Below, in pieces: positions 17,248 to 27,296 of a DNA stretch of 46,401 nucleotides (position 1 is its first letter; each line of letters starts with the position of its first letter). The stretch lies in the NCBI RefSeq assembly GCF_000614125.1, contig NZ_BAKJ01000037.1:1-46401 (forward strand). Direction: 5' to 3'. This stretch comes from Bacteroides rodentium JCM 16496. Its GTDB lineage: Bacteria; Bacteroidota; Bacteroidia; Bacteroidales; Bacteroidaceae. Made by a program: the position numbers and the translations under genes. The notes under the pieces were generated by a model. The model worked only from the letters and a program-made list of their open reading frames with translations. It searched no databases and had not been told where the DNA came from.

Positions 17248-18564
17248 ATGGCAACAAAAGAGTATTTTCCCGGAATAGGAAAGATTAAATTCGAAGGTAA
17301 AGAGAGCAAGAACCCGATGGCATTCCGTTATTACGATGCCGATAAAGTAATCATGGGTAAGAAAATGAGCGAATGGCTGAAGTTCGCCATGGCATGGTGG
17401 CACACTCTTTGCGCAGAAGGTGGTGACCAGTTCGGTGGCGGAACAAAGAAATTCCCCTGGAACGGTGAGGCTGACAAGGTTCAGGCTGCCAAGAACAAAA
17501 TGGACGCTGGCTTTGAATTCATGCAGAAAATGGGTATCGAATACTACTGCTTCCACGATGTAGACCTCTGCGAAGAAGCCGAGACCATTGAAGAATACGA
17601 AGCCAACTTGAAGGAAATCGTAGCGTATGCCAAGCAGAAACAAGCAGAAACCGGCATCAAGCTGTTGTGGGGTACTGCCAACGTATTCGGCCATGCCCGC
17701 TACATGAATGGTGCAGCCACCAACCCCGATTTCGATGTTGTGGCACGTGCAGCCGTCCAAATAAAAAACGCCATCGACGCTACTATCGAGCTGGGAGGTT
17801 CGAACTATGTGTTCTGGGGCGGTCGCGAAGGCTACATGTCATTGCTGAATACAGACCAGAAGCGTGAGAAAGAGCACCTCGCACAGATGTTGACCATCGC
17901 CCGCGACTATGCCCGTGCCCGTGGCTTCAAAGGTACCTTCCTGATTGAACCGAAACCGATGGAACCTACAAAACACCAGTATGATGTAGACACCGAAACC
18001 GTTATCGGCTTCTTGAAGGCCCACAATCTGGACAAAGATTTCAAGGTAAACATCGAAGTGAACCACGCTACTTTGGCGGGCCACACCTTCGAGCACGAAC
18101 TCGCAGTAGCCGTAGACAACGGTATGCTCGGCTCCATCGATGCCAACCGTGGTGACTACCAGAACGGCTGGGATACAGACCAGTTCCCCATTGACAACTT
18201 CGAACTGACCCAGGCAATGATGCAAATCATCCGTAACGGCGGCTTTGGCAATGGCGGTACAAACTTCGATGCCAAGACCCGTCGTAACTCCACCGACCTG
18301 GAAGACATCTTCATTGCTCACATCGCCGGTATGGACGTGATGGCACGTGCACTGGAAAGTGCAGCCAAATTGCTTGAAGAGTCTCCTTACAAGAAGATGC
18401 TTGCCGACCGCTATGCTTCCTTCGACAGTGGTAAAGGCAAGGAATTCGAAGACGGCAAGCTGACACTGGAGGATTTGGCAGCTTACGCAAAAGCCAACGG
18501 TGAGCCGAAACAGACCAGCGGCAAGCAGGAATTGTATGAGGCAATCGTAAATATGTACTGCTGA
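17248..18564 (+). CDS. xylA: xylose isomerase XylA
   Basis: XylA interconverts D-xylose and D-xylulose, supplying XylB. At 438 residues it is the longer class II type. The catalytic His 103 lies in CFHDVDL with Asp 106, and the metal ligand Glu 234 in FLIEPKPMEPTKHQYD; WGGREGY and the metal-site Asp-rich region NRGDYQNGWDTDQFP are also conserved. Codon use and base composition match xylB. The gene ends at a large inverted repeat (18567-18796) that separates it from xylE. Confidence 0.96.
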   Translation: MATKEYFPGIGKIKFEGKESKNPMAFRYYDADKVIMGKKMSEWLKFAMAWWHTLCAEGGDQFGGGTKKFPWNGEADKVQAAKNKMDAGFEFMQKMGIEYYCFHDVDLCEEAETIEEYEANLKEIVAYAKQKQAETGIKLLWGTANVFGHARYMNGAATNPDFDVVARAAVQIKNAIDATIELGGSNYVFWGGREGYMSLLNTDQKREKEHLAQMLTIARDYARARGFKGTFLIEPKPMEPTKHQYDVDTETVIGFLKAHNLDKDFKVNIEVNHATLAGHTFEHELAVAVDNGMLGSIDANRGDYQNGWDTDQFPIDNFELTQAMMQIIRNGGFGNGGTNFDAKTRRNSTDLEDIFIAHIAGMDVMARALESAAKLLEESPYKKMLADRYASFDSGKGKEFEDGKLTLEDLAAYAKANGEPKQTSGKQELYEAIVNMYC

Positions 18565-18566
18565 TT

Positions 18567-18796
18567 TATAGTCGAACAGAACTGATTTGCGAAAAGAAAA
18601 GCGAATAGAGCAAGTATCTTAATTCCCCTCCTCCGGGAGGAGGGGTGCCCAACGGGCGGGGTGGTAGGGAGCATAAAGTAATGAAAAATAGTACAGTGTG
18701 TATCGCTACCACCTCCCCCTACGGGTACTCCTCCTCCCCGGAGGAGGAGAAGTAAGTTACTCCGTATTTTTTCGCAAACCAATTCTGTTCGACTAT
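18567..18796. repeat. composite palindromic repeat between xylA and xylE
   Basis: Outer arms at 18567-18605 and 18771-18796 are inverted copies of the repeat at 20425 and 23575 (GTCGAACAGAACTGATTTGCG and its complement). Between them lie two GC-rich hairpins: arms CCCCTCCTCC/GGAGGAGGGG at 18625-18645 and CTCCTCCTCC/GGAGGAGGAG at about 18729-18750. One GC-rich element thus appears nested in another repeat. With the tandem repeats to 18900 it fills the 341-base gap. It may end xylA transcription. Confidence 0.7.
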
Positions 18797-18828
18797 AGTG
18801 ATTAGTGGGCTGCGCATGGAGTGTTTAT

Positions 18829-18900
18829 CAATCACTAATCGTTAATCGCCAGTCGTTAATCACTAATCACCAATCGTTAATCACTAATCGTTAATCACTA
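18829..18900 (+). repeat. short degenerate tandem repeat before xylE
   Basis: Units of about 10-14 bases built on AATCACTAATCGTT recur five or six times, ending 5 bases before the xylE ATG at 18906. An inverse fragment GATTAGTG occurs at 18800. No coding or promoter match is seen inside it. Confidence 0.6.
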
Positions 18901-18905
18901 TTATC

Positions 18906-20391
18906 ATGAATTATACAGAAAAAGGCAGTAAACTCTACCTCTTCTCTATTGTGCTGGTAGCCGTCATCGGGGGCTTGCTTTTCGGCTACGATACAGCAGT
19001 CATATCCGGTGCCGATAAAGGGCTTCAGGCATTCTTTATGGGTGCTTCCGATTTTGTCTACACAGATACGATTCACGGCATTACCTCTTCCAGCGCACTT
19101 ATCGGATGTATCATCGGCAGTGCTCTTTCGGGATTCTTCGCGTCCAATCTGGGACGTAAGAATTCTCTTTTCATTGCCGGCGTCTTGTTTTTTCTGTCGG
19201 CGTTGGGCTCCTACAATCCGGAATTCCTTTTCTTCGACTATGGTGTTCCTTCCTATTCCTTGCTCGTGGCATTCAATTGCTACCGTGTATTGGGAGGAAT
19301 CGGCGTAGGCCTGGCATCGGCCATCTGCCCGATGTACATTGCGGAAATTGCGCCGAGCAACATTCGCGGGACTCTGGTGTCATGGAATCAGTTTGCCATT
19401 ATCTTCGGCCAGTTGGTGGTTTACTTCGTGAATTTCCTCATTCTGGGCGAGAATTCAAATCCGGTGATAAAGGCCATTGAAGGAGTCAATCAGATTCTGA
19501 ATCCCGAAGCGGCAGCATGGACCACAGAGATAGGATGGCGTCTGATGTTTGTCAGTGAGGCTGTTCCTGCAGGAGTCTTTGCGTTGCTCGTACTGTTTGT
19601 TCCCGAAACGCCACGCTATCTTGCCATGAGTGGCAAGGATGATAAGGCACTCCGGGTGTTAAGCCGTATCAACGGCTTGGCTCAGGCAAAGGTCATTCTG
19701 TCTCAAATCAAAGCCACGGCAGAGGAAAAGACGGAAAAGCTTTTCACTTATGGCTGGATGGTTATCTTTATCGGTATCATGCTGAGTGTATTCCAACAAG
19801 CGGTAGGTATCAACGCCGTACTCTATTTCGCACCGCGTATCTTCGAAACGATGGGAATGGGTAACCCGATGGTTCAGACCGTCATTATGGGTATCATCAA
19901 TATCCTGTTCACGTTGCTGGCTGTCTTTACAGTCGAGAAATGGGGACGTAAACCGCTGCTCATCTCGGGGTCTGTCGGCATGGCGATAGGTGCTTTCGGA
20001 GTGGCTCTTTGCAACGTTGTGGCAGGACTTCCTCCCATGTTGGCTGTTGTCAGCATCATGGTCTACAGTGCTTCGTTCATGTTCAGCTGGGCCCATCTGC
20101 TGGGTACTGATTGCTGAAATCTTCCCGAATACCATCCGTGGCGCTGCAGTAGCCATTGCCGTAGCCTTCCAATGGATATTCAACTTCATTGTATCTTCCA
20201 CCTTCGTACCTATGTACAATATGAGTTTGGGAGATATGGGAGACAAGTTCGGGCACATGTTTGCTTATGGCCTGTACGGAATCATCTGTGTGGTGGCTGC
20301 CCTGTTTGTCTGGAAGCTTGTTCCCGAAACGAAAGGCAAGACACTGGAAGACATGACCAAGCTGTGGAAAGACAGAAGGAACAAGAAATAA
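18906..20391 (+). CDS. xylE: D-xylose:H+ symporter XylE-like (MFS), frame broken
   Basis: This is a sugar-porter family MFS transporter of about 495 residues with twelve predicted membrane helices, importing D-xylose with protons. Signature motifs are GYDTAVISGA, GRKNSLF after helix 2, PMYIAEIAPSNIRG, PETPRYL at the end of the first half, QQAVGINAVLYFAP, and PETKGKTLEDM at the C-terminus. The frame breaks near 20089-20095. The family motif SWGPICWVLIAEIFPNTIRG is recovered by restoring one G and one C (GGGG and CCCC read as GGG and CCC). The association with xylB and xylA gives the substrate. Confidence 0.9.
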
Positions 20392-20402
20392 GTCTGTTGG
20401 CA

Positions 20403-20466
20403 TTTTATAGTAGAACAGAATTGGTTCGCTTTTCTTTTCGCAAATCATTTCTGTTCTACTATAAAA
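20403..20466. repeat. palindromic repeat copy after xylE, possible terminator
   Basis: Arms 20403-20420 (TTTTATAGTAGAACAGAA) and 20449-20466 are perfectly complementary over 18 bp with a 28-base loop. It starts 11 bases after the xylE stop. Positions 20425-20467 are identical, base for base, to 23575-23617. Confidence 0.75.
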
Positions 20467-20517
20467 CGCGAAAGAAAAAAATCTCCGGAGGGGAAGATAA
20501 CATGTAAGGATAAACCG

Positions 20518-20525
20518 TACCTTTG
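20518..20525 (+). promoter_or_regulatory. -7 box of the GNAT-nitrilase gene
   Basis: TACCTTTG, a full match to TAnnTTTG, 33 bases before the first ATG at 20558. Confidence 0.5.
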
Positions 20526-20557
20526 CGCTGTTTTTAATCAGGAATAGCAAGAAAGTT

Positions 20558-22090
20558 ATGGATTCAATGAAAATCAATAAGGTGCAGATACGCAATCTGC
20601 AGATTGAAGATTATGACCAGTTGGCACAATCGTTTACGCGCGTTTATTCGGACGGAAGCGATGTGTTCTGGACACACAAACAAATAGAAAAACTGATACG
20701 CATCTTCCCTGAGGGGCAGATAGTGACGGTGGTGGACGAGAAAATCGTGGGCTGTGCGCTTTCCATCATAGTGAACTACGATGATGTGAAGAACGACCAC
20801 ACTTACGCCCAGGTGACGGGCAAGGAGACTTTCAACACCCACAATCCGAAAGGCAACATTCTTTATGGCATCGAAGTCTTTATCCATCCCCAATACCGCG
20901 GTCTGCGCCTGGCACGCCGTATGTATGAATACCGCAAGGAACTTTGCGAGACTTTGAACCTCAAGGCAATCATGTTTGGCGGACGTATCCCCAACTACCA
21001 CAAATATGCCGAGCAAATCCGCCCCAAGGAGTACATAGACAAGGTGAAGCAAAAGGAAATCTTCGACCCGGTGCTGACCTTCCAGCTCTCCAACGACTTC
21101 CACGTGCGCAAGGTGATGCGCAACTACCTTCCCAACGATGAGGAGTCCAAGCACTACGCCTGCCTGCTGCAATGGGACAATATCTACTACCAGGCTCCCA
21201 CGCAAGACTACGTAAACCCCAAAACCACTGTCCGCGTAGGCTTGGTGCAATGGCAGATGCGTACCTACAAGACACTGGATGACCTTTTCGAGCAAGTGGA
21301 GTTTTTCGTGGATGCCGTGAGCGACTACAAGAGTGACTTTGTCCTTTTTCCCGAATACTTCAACGCGCCGTTGATGGCGAAATTCAACAACGAGGGCGAG
21401 TCGCAGGCCATCCGCGGGCTGGCGGCCTATACCGAGGAAATCAAGGAGCGTTTCGTCAAGCTCGCCATCAGCTATAACATCAACATCATTACGGGCAGTA
21501 TGCCGCTTATCAAGGAAGACGGGCTGCTATACAACGTAGGATTCCTCTGCCGGCGTGACGGAAGTTATGAAATGTACGAAAAGATACATGTCACTCCCGA
21601 CGAGATAAAGTCCTGGGGACTGAGCGGAGGCAAGTCCATCCAGACTTTCGATACGGACTGTGCCAAGATAGGCGTGCTGATATGCTACGATGTAGAGTTC
21701 CCCGAGCTGAGCCGCATCATGGCAGACCAAGGCATGCAGATACTCTTTGTGCCTTTCCTTACCGATACACAGAATGCTTACAGCCGCGTAAAGGTGTGCG
21801 CCCATGCCCGTGCCATCGAAAACGAATGCTTCGTCGTGATAGCCGGCAGTGTAGGCAATCTTCCCCGTGTGCACAACATGGACATCCAGTATGCCCAGTC
21901 CGGTGTATTCACTCCCTGCGATTTTGCTTTCCCCACAGACGGCAAGCGTGCGGAAGCCACTCCGAATACCGAAATGATTCTTGTATCGGATGTGGACCTG
22001 GATTTGCTGAATGAACTGCATACCTACGGCAGTGTACGCAACCTGAAAGACCGGAGAGGCGATTTGTACGAGGTGAAGATGAAAAGATGA
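20558..22090 (+). CDS. GNAT acetyltransferase / carbon-nitrogen hydrolase fusion
   Basis: This 510-residue protein joins a GNAT N-acetyltransferase domain (about 1-215, with the acetyl-CoA region IEVFIHPQYRGLRLARRMYEY) to a nitrilase-superfamily hydrolase (about 225-510). The hydrolase triad is complete: Glu 266 in FPEYFNAPL, Lys 342 in EKIHVTPDE and Cys 376 in LICYDVEFPE. It is cytoplasmic. Such fusions are known in bacteria and are thought to acetylate and hydrolyse or deamidate small amides or amines, but the substrate is not settled. An alternative ATG is at 20567. The gene has its own promoter and no obvious partner. Confidence 0.88.
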   Translation: MDSMKINKVQIRNLQIEDYDQLAQSFTRVYSDGSDVFWTHKQIEKLIRIFPEGQIVTVVDEKIVGCALSIIVNYDDVKNDHTYAQVTGKETFNTHNPKGNILYGIEVFIHPQYRGLRLARRMYEYRKELCETLNLKAIMFGGRIPNYHKYAEQIRPKEYIDKVKQKEIFDPVLTFQLSNDFHVRKVMRNYLPNDEESKHYACLLQWDNIYYQAPTQDYVNPKTTVRVGLVQWQMRTYKTLDDLFEQVEFFVDAVSDYKSDFVLFPEYFNAPLMAKFNNEGESQAIRGLAAYTEEIKERFVKLAISYNINIITGSMPLIKEDGLLYNVGFLCRRDGSYEMYEKIHVTPDEIKSWGLSGGKSIQTFDTDCAKIGVLICYDVEFPELSRIMADQGMQILFVPFLTDTQNAYSRVKVCAHARAIENECFVVIAGSVGNLPRVHNMDIQYAQSGVFTPCDFAFPTDGKRAEATPNTEMILVSDVDLDLLNELHTYGSVRNLKDRRGDLYEVKMKR

Positions 22091-22097
22091 CTTTCCC

Positions 22098-22226
22098 GAA
22101 TGCCACACCTTATCCTCCGAAATGCCACACTTCATCGTCCGGAATGCCATAGGTTTCGGACAACGGAGTGTGGCATTTCAGCTGCTGAAGTGTGGCATCC
22201 GGGACGATGAAGTGTGGCATTTCGGA
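22098..22226. repeat. multi-copy ATGCCACAC inverted repeat cluster
   Basis: The 25-base arms at 22116-22140 (TCCGAAATGCCACACTTCAT then CGTCC) and 22202-22226 are perfectly complementary, and pairing continues inward with few mismatches. Four or more copies of ATGCCACAC or its inverse (TGTGGCAT) occur in 130 bases. It lies just after the fusion gene and 60 bases before the next gene, so it could act as a terminator. Confidence 0.7.
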
Positions 22227-22248
22227 TGGTAATTCCATAGTTTATCCG

Positions 22249-22256
22249 TATCTTTA
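22249..22256 (+). promoter_or_regulatory. near-consensus -7 box
   Basis: TATCTTTA differs from TAnnTTTG at the last base, 30 bases before the ATG at 22286. Confidence 0.3.
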
Positions 22257-22285
22257 CAAAACTTTTACTCTAAAAAACAGAAACA

Positions 22286-23092
22286 ATGGTCAAGAAAACC
22301 CTCTCTGCTCCCGAAATACCTCTCTGCATCAATGTGTTGCGATTACTTAACTACCGTCTGGCTCCCGACGAGCTGATTCTGTTCGACTGGCTTACAGTAA
22401 AACAGATTTCTTTTAAATATAAGCCTTTCCATTACTCCCAGGCGCGTGTAGAGGAAGAAACCCGTATCCGCCGTACCCGGCAGGAAGTCATCATCAAGCA
22501 ATTCTCGGCCTTGGGCTTCCTGAAAACCGACATAAAGGTCAATTCCGTCACCCGTGGACGCGTCCGCTATTACTCCGTGGACTTCAGTGTACTGGCCGAC
22601 GTGGACGTCCTGGTGGAAATCATCTTGCCCCAAACCACGCTCTTCCGTGACTTCATCCACTACTTCACCTATCACGCCGCCATGCAGAAGAAGAGCAAGG
22701 AAGAACCGCTGGAGCCTGCCTCCGCCATCAACCACGAGGCAGCCGCCCGAATCTATGAGCTGCTGAACGACGTCTATGAAAAGCGCCGCCAGTACTATAA
22801 TGACGGAGGACTGACCGGAGACGTGAAGCCTGAGCGCTTGAAATCTGCCGTGCAATTGCAATGTAACAAACCCATAGAACGTAAACTGGCAAAGTTGGCA
22901 GACCGCTACAACGACAGCAGCATCGAAAACGCCTTTCTTGCCTATGTGGACGAAATCCTGACCAAAAAGAAAGAACCCGAAAACCTGATGTATTACTTTC
23001 TCTCTTTCGACGAGACTTTGGATTGTTTCGGGGTGGTGGACTATTACCTCAATTATTTCACCTTGCATTATAGCTACGGCAGCAACAGTTGA
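22286..23092 (+). CDS. hypothetical protein, unknown function
   Basis: This 268-residue soluble protein is rich in charged and aromatic residues and has no signal peptide or membrane segment. Residues 30-110 (LILFDWLTVKQISFKYKPFH, then TRIRRTRQEVIIKQFSALGFLK) have the helix-turn-helix and wing feel of a DNA-binding region, but I cannot name a family. The C-terminal half is helical (KLADRYNDSSIENAFLAYVDEIL). Its codon use matches the neighbours, so it is a real gene. It stands alone between two repeat-rich gaps. No function is proposed. Confidence 0.72.
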   Translation: MVKKTLSAPEIPLCINVLRLLNYRLAPDELILFDWLTVKQISFKYKPFHYSQARVEEETRIRRTRQEVIIKQFSALGFLKTDIKVNSVTRGRVRYYSVDFSVLADVDVLVEIILPQTTLFRDFIHYFTYHAAMQKKSKEEPLEPASAINHEAAARIYELLNDVYEKRRQYYNDGGLTGDVKPERLKSAVQLQCNKPIERKLAKLADRYNDSSIENAFLAYVDEILTKKKEPENLMYYFLSFDETLDCFGVVDYYLNYFTLHYSYGSNS

Positions 23093-23452
23093 AGTGCTTG
23101 CATGATAGTTACAGCAGCAGTCGTCGTCGAGGTCTATCCGACGACGATACTTTTATTATTTCTTTCAACTATGATACTTTATTATTCTTTCCCATGCTGT
23201 TCTCTGCATGCTTGTTGCCGATTACAGCAATGTCATCCGCAGGATTCTGCATACCGTTTGTTGAAATCAGCAAAAATAGCCCTTTCATTTGCAGTTTTCA
23301 GCATATTTTTCAAGGGGTAATTTGGGCAAAATCTGCGTTTTTTTGTCGTTTTTTTGCTTAGGGAACCCGTGCATTGCCCCAAACGACATCTACAGATGCA
23401 CTTCTATGTACTAATTCGGAAAAAGAGAAAAGAGGGACGGTATTATAATATA
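23093..23452. other. gene-free stretch
   Basis: This is the first part of the 683-base gap between the hypothetical gene and ileS. Reading frames here are short and lack family features or starts with ribosome-binding sites. No promoter match or repeat stands out before 23453. Confidence 0.5.
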
Positions 23453-23521
23453 AGGCGCGGATTGCGCGGAATAACGCGGATTCAGTAAAATAAATCCGTG
23501 AAATCCGCGTGATCTGCGCCT
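23453..23521. repeat. imperfect inverted repeat GCGGATT type
   Basis: Arms 23453-23482 and 23492-23521 pair imperfectly over about 30 bp (AGGCGCGGATTGCGCGGAAT against the inverse ending GATCTGCGCCT). The unit CGCGGATT repeats inside each arm. It is one of three repeat types stacked in the gap before ileS. Confidence 0.6.
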
Positions 23522-23574
23522 AAAAGAAAGTGCCAAGAGGGTTTTGACACACCTCAATCAGGATACTCGCTCCA

Positions 23575-23617
23575 TTCGCTTTTCTTTTCGCAAATCATTT
23601 CTGTTCTACTATAAAAC
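23575..23617 (+). repeat. second copy of the 43-base dispersed repeat
   Basis: This is identical over 43 bases to 20425-20467, but here the left arm of the palindrome is missing. It lies 54 bases upstream of the ileS -7 box. Confidence 0.75.
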
Positions 23618-23670
23618 CGTACCCGCATGTTTTTTTGTTCTTAAAAAGTCTCTTGTATTTAAGTTTTTTG

Positions 23671-23678
23671 TAAATTTG
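23671..23678 (+). promoter_or_regulatory. -7 box of the ileS operon
   Basis: TAAATTTG matches TAnnTTTG, giving an ileS leader of about 90 bases. Confidence 0.5.
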
Positions 23679-23775
23679 CACCCTTAAAATGGAGAAGGTA
23701 GCTTTTGACGTACCAAATACCTGCCAAGAGTATCTTCAATCGTAAATCGTAAATTGTCAAATAGTAAATATCAAG

Positions 23776-26700
23776 ATGGGTAAGAAGTTTGCCGAATATT
23801 CGAAGCTCGACCTTTCCGAAGTGAACGGAAAAGTGTTGAAGAAATGGGACGAAAACCAGGTTTTCGCCAAGAGTATGACAGAACGTGAAGGTTGTCCTTC
23901 TTTCGTGTTTTTCGAAGGACCTCCCTCGGCCAATGGTATGCCGGGGATTCACCACGTAATGGCTCGCTCCATTAAGGACATTTTCTGCCGTTACAAAACG
24001 ATGAAGGGGTTCCAGGTAAAGCGTAAGGCCGGATGGGATACTCATGGACTGCCCGTGGAACTGGGTGTGGAAAAGGCACTCGGCATTACGAAAGAGGATA
24101 TTGGCAAGACTATTTCCGTGGCAGAATACAATGCTGCCTGCCGCAAGGACGTCATGAAGTTCACCAAAGAGTGGGAAGACCTGACACACAAGATGGGCTA
24201 CTGGGTGGACATGAAGAACCCTTATATAACCTACGACAACCGCTACATCGAAACCTTGTGGTGGCTGTTGAAACAACTCTACAAGAAAGGATTGCTTTAT
24301 AAAGGATATACCATACAGCCGTATTCTCCCGCTGCCGGCACGGGACTCAGTTCGCACGAACTGAACCAGCCCGGATGCTACCGTGACGTGAAAGACACGA
24401 CCGTAGTGGGGCAGTTCAAGATAAAGAACCCGAAGCCGGAAATGGCAGAGTGGGGGACTCCTTACTTCCTGGCATGGACCACCACTCCGTGGACATTGCC
24501 CAGCAATACCGCGCTCTGTGTCGGTCCCAAGATAGACTATGTGGCCGTGCAGACCTACAACAGCTATAGCGGCGAGAAGATGACCGTTGTCCTGGCAAAA
24601 GCACTGCTCTATGCTCACTTCAACAAAAAAGCGGAAGGCATTGCATTAGAGGCTATAAGCCGGGTGACAAACTGATACCTTTCAAGATAGTAGGTGAGTA
24701 CAAAGGCCCCGATTTGGTAGGTATGGAGTACGAACAGCTCATCCCTTGGGTGAAGCCGATAGACGTTGCCGAAGACGGTAGCTGGACGCCCAGCGACAAG
24801 GGCTTCCGTGTAATTTCGGGTGATTATGTGACGACCGAAGACGGTACGGGTATCGTACACATCGCCCCGACCTTTGGTGCGGACGATGCCTTTGTGGCAC
24901 GCGCCGCAGGTATACCGTCCCTGTTCATGATAAACAAGAAGGGTGAAACCCGCCCGATGGTAGACCTCACCGGCAAGTTCTATCTGCTGGACGAACTGGA
25001 CGAGGAGTTTGTAAAAGCGTGTGTCAACACAGAGCTCTACAAGGAGTATCAGGGCCGCTGGGTGAAGAACGCCTACGACCCGCAGTTCACCGTTGACGGC
25101 AAGTACGACGAAAAGGCGGCACAGGCAGCCGAATCGCTTGACATCTATATCTGCATGATGATGAAAGCCGCCAATCTGGCGTTCAAGATAGAGAAGCATG
25201 TACACAATTATCCGCACTGCTGGCGTACGGACAAACCCGTATTGTACTATCCGCTGGATAGCTGGTTTATCCGCAGCACCGCTTGCAAAGAACGTATGAT
25301 AGAGTTGAACAAGACCATCAACTGGAAGCCGGAAAGCACCGGTACGGGACGTTTCGGCAAGTGGCTGGAAAACCTGAATGACTGGAACCTCAGCCGTTCA
25401 CGCTACTGGGGTACTCCGCTGCCCATCTGGCGTACAGAGGACAATAGCGAGGAAAAGTGTATCGAGTCTGTAGAAGAACTTTACAACGAAATAGAGAAAT
25501 CCGTAGCTGCCGGCTTGATGCAGTCCAATCCTTACAAGGAGAAGGGCTTCCAGCCGGGTGTATATACCAAAGAGAATTACGACAAGATAGACTTGCACCG
25601 TCCTTACGTGGACGATGTCATCCTTGTTTCTAAAGACGGCAAGCCGATGAAACGCGAAACGGACTTGATTGACGTTTGGTTCGATTCCGGTGCCATGCCT
25701 TATGCACAGATACACTATCCGTTCGAGAATAAGGAACTGCTGGATAGCCACCAGGTATATCCTGCCGATTTCATCGCCGAAGGGGTGGACCAGACACGCG
25801 GTTGGTTCTTCACGTTGCACGCCATCGCTACAATGGTGTTCGACAGTATTTCTTATAAGGCTGTCATTTCCAACGGCTTGGTGCTCGACAAAAATGGTAA
25901 CAAGATGTCCAAGCGTCTGGGCAATGCCGTAGACCCCTTCTCGACCATCGAGAAATACGGGTCCGACCCGTTGCGCTGGTACATGATCACCAACTCTTCT
26001 CCGTGGGACAATCTTAAGTTCGACGTAGATGGAGTGGAAGAGGTGCGCCGCAAGTTCTTCGGAACACTCTATAACACCTATTCATTCTTCGCCCTCTATG
26101 CCAATGTAGACGAATTTGACTACAAAGAAGCCGATGTGCCCATGGCAGAACGCCCTGAGATAGACCGTTGGATTCTCTCTGTACTGAATACGTTGGTGAA
26201 GAACGTGGATACCTGCTACAATGAATACGAGCCCACGAAAGCAGGACGTCTCATTTCCGAATTCGTGAACGACAACCTCTCCAACTGGTATGTCCGCCTG
26301 AACCGCAAACGTTTCTGGGGCGGTGGTATGACGCAGGACAAGCTCTCTGCATTCCAGACACTCTATACATGCCTCGAAACCGTGGCTAAGCTGATGGCAC
26401 CCATCGCTCCGTTCTATGCTGATATGCTCTATTCCGACCTGATTGCAGCTACGGGACGCGACAATGTGGTTTCCGTACACCTTGCCAAGTTCCCCGAATA
26501 TAAGGAGGAAATGATAGACAAGGAATTGGAAGTCCGCATGCAGATGGCACAAGACGTCACTTCCATGGTATTGGCATTGCGCCGCAAGGTGAACATCAAA
26601 GTCCGCCAACCGCTTCAGTGCATCATGATACCGGTAGTGGATGAAGAACAGCGTGCACACATCGAGGCTGTGAAAGCACTTATCATGAACGAGGTGAATG

Positions 26701-27263
26701 TAAAAGAAATCCAGTTTGTGGACGGTGCTGCCGGTGTACTGGTAAAGAAAGTGAAATGCGACTTCAAGAAGCTGGGACCGAAATTCGGTAAGCAGATGAA
26801 AGCCGTGGCTGCTGCTGTGGCGGAAATGTCCCAGGAAGCCATTGCCGAGCTGGAGAAGAAAGGCTCTTATACGTTCAATCTGGACGGTGCAGAAGCCGTG
26901 ATTGAAACGGCAGATGTGGAAATCTTCAGTGAGGATATTCCGGGATGGCTGGTTGCCAACGAGGGCAAACTGACCGTGGCTCTGGAAGTTACCGTTACCG
27001 AAGAGTTGCGCCGTGAGGGTATTGCACGCGAGCTGGTAAACCGCATTCAGAATATCCGCAAGTCGAGCGGTTTTGAGATAACAGATAAAATAAAGATTAC
27101 ATTATCAAAAAATCCTCAAACAGATGATGCGGTAAATGAATATAATGACTATATTCGCAACCAAGTTTTAGGAACTTCACTGACGCTGGCAGACAACGTA
27201 GAAAATGGTACAGAACTGAACTTCGACGATTTCTCGCTGTACGTGAGCGTTGTGAAAGAATAA
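23776..27263 (+). CDS. ileS: isoleucyl-tRNA synthetase IleS, frame broken once
   Basis: IleRS charges tRNA-Ile and is essential. The repaired protein is about 1162 residues, the longer eukaryote-like type common in Bacteroidetes. The class I signature is GIHH (HIGH equivalent) in SANGMPGIHHVMARS near residue 60, and KMSKR lies in DKNGNKMSKRLGNAVDP. The editing domain lies between (WTTTPWTLPSNTALCVG, then TEDGTGIVHIAPTFGADD), and the anticodon-binding part follows NLSNWYVRLNRKRFWGG. The frame breaks at about 24650: KKAEGIALE should read on as GYKPGDKLIPFKIVGEY, restored by one base (GAAGGC read as GAGGC). An essential gene cannot be dead, so this is strong evidence for sequence error. It leads a five-gene cluster. 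Confidence 0.95.
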
Positions 27264-27296
27264 TTAAATACTAACCCTGATTAACACGTAAAAGTT

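Noticed and set aside
23089..23361. A 90-residue open frame after the hypothetical gene.
   Set aside because: Cys/Phe/Ser-rich composition, overlap with the preceding stop, no ribosome-binding site and no family resemblance.
23689..23745. An 18-codon ORF between the ileS promoter and ileS, resembling a leader peptide.
   Set aside because: It has no Ile codons, no ribosome-binding site and no attenuator-like hairpin after it.
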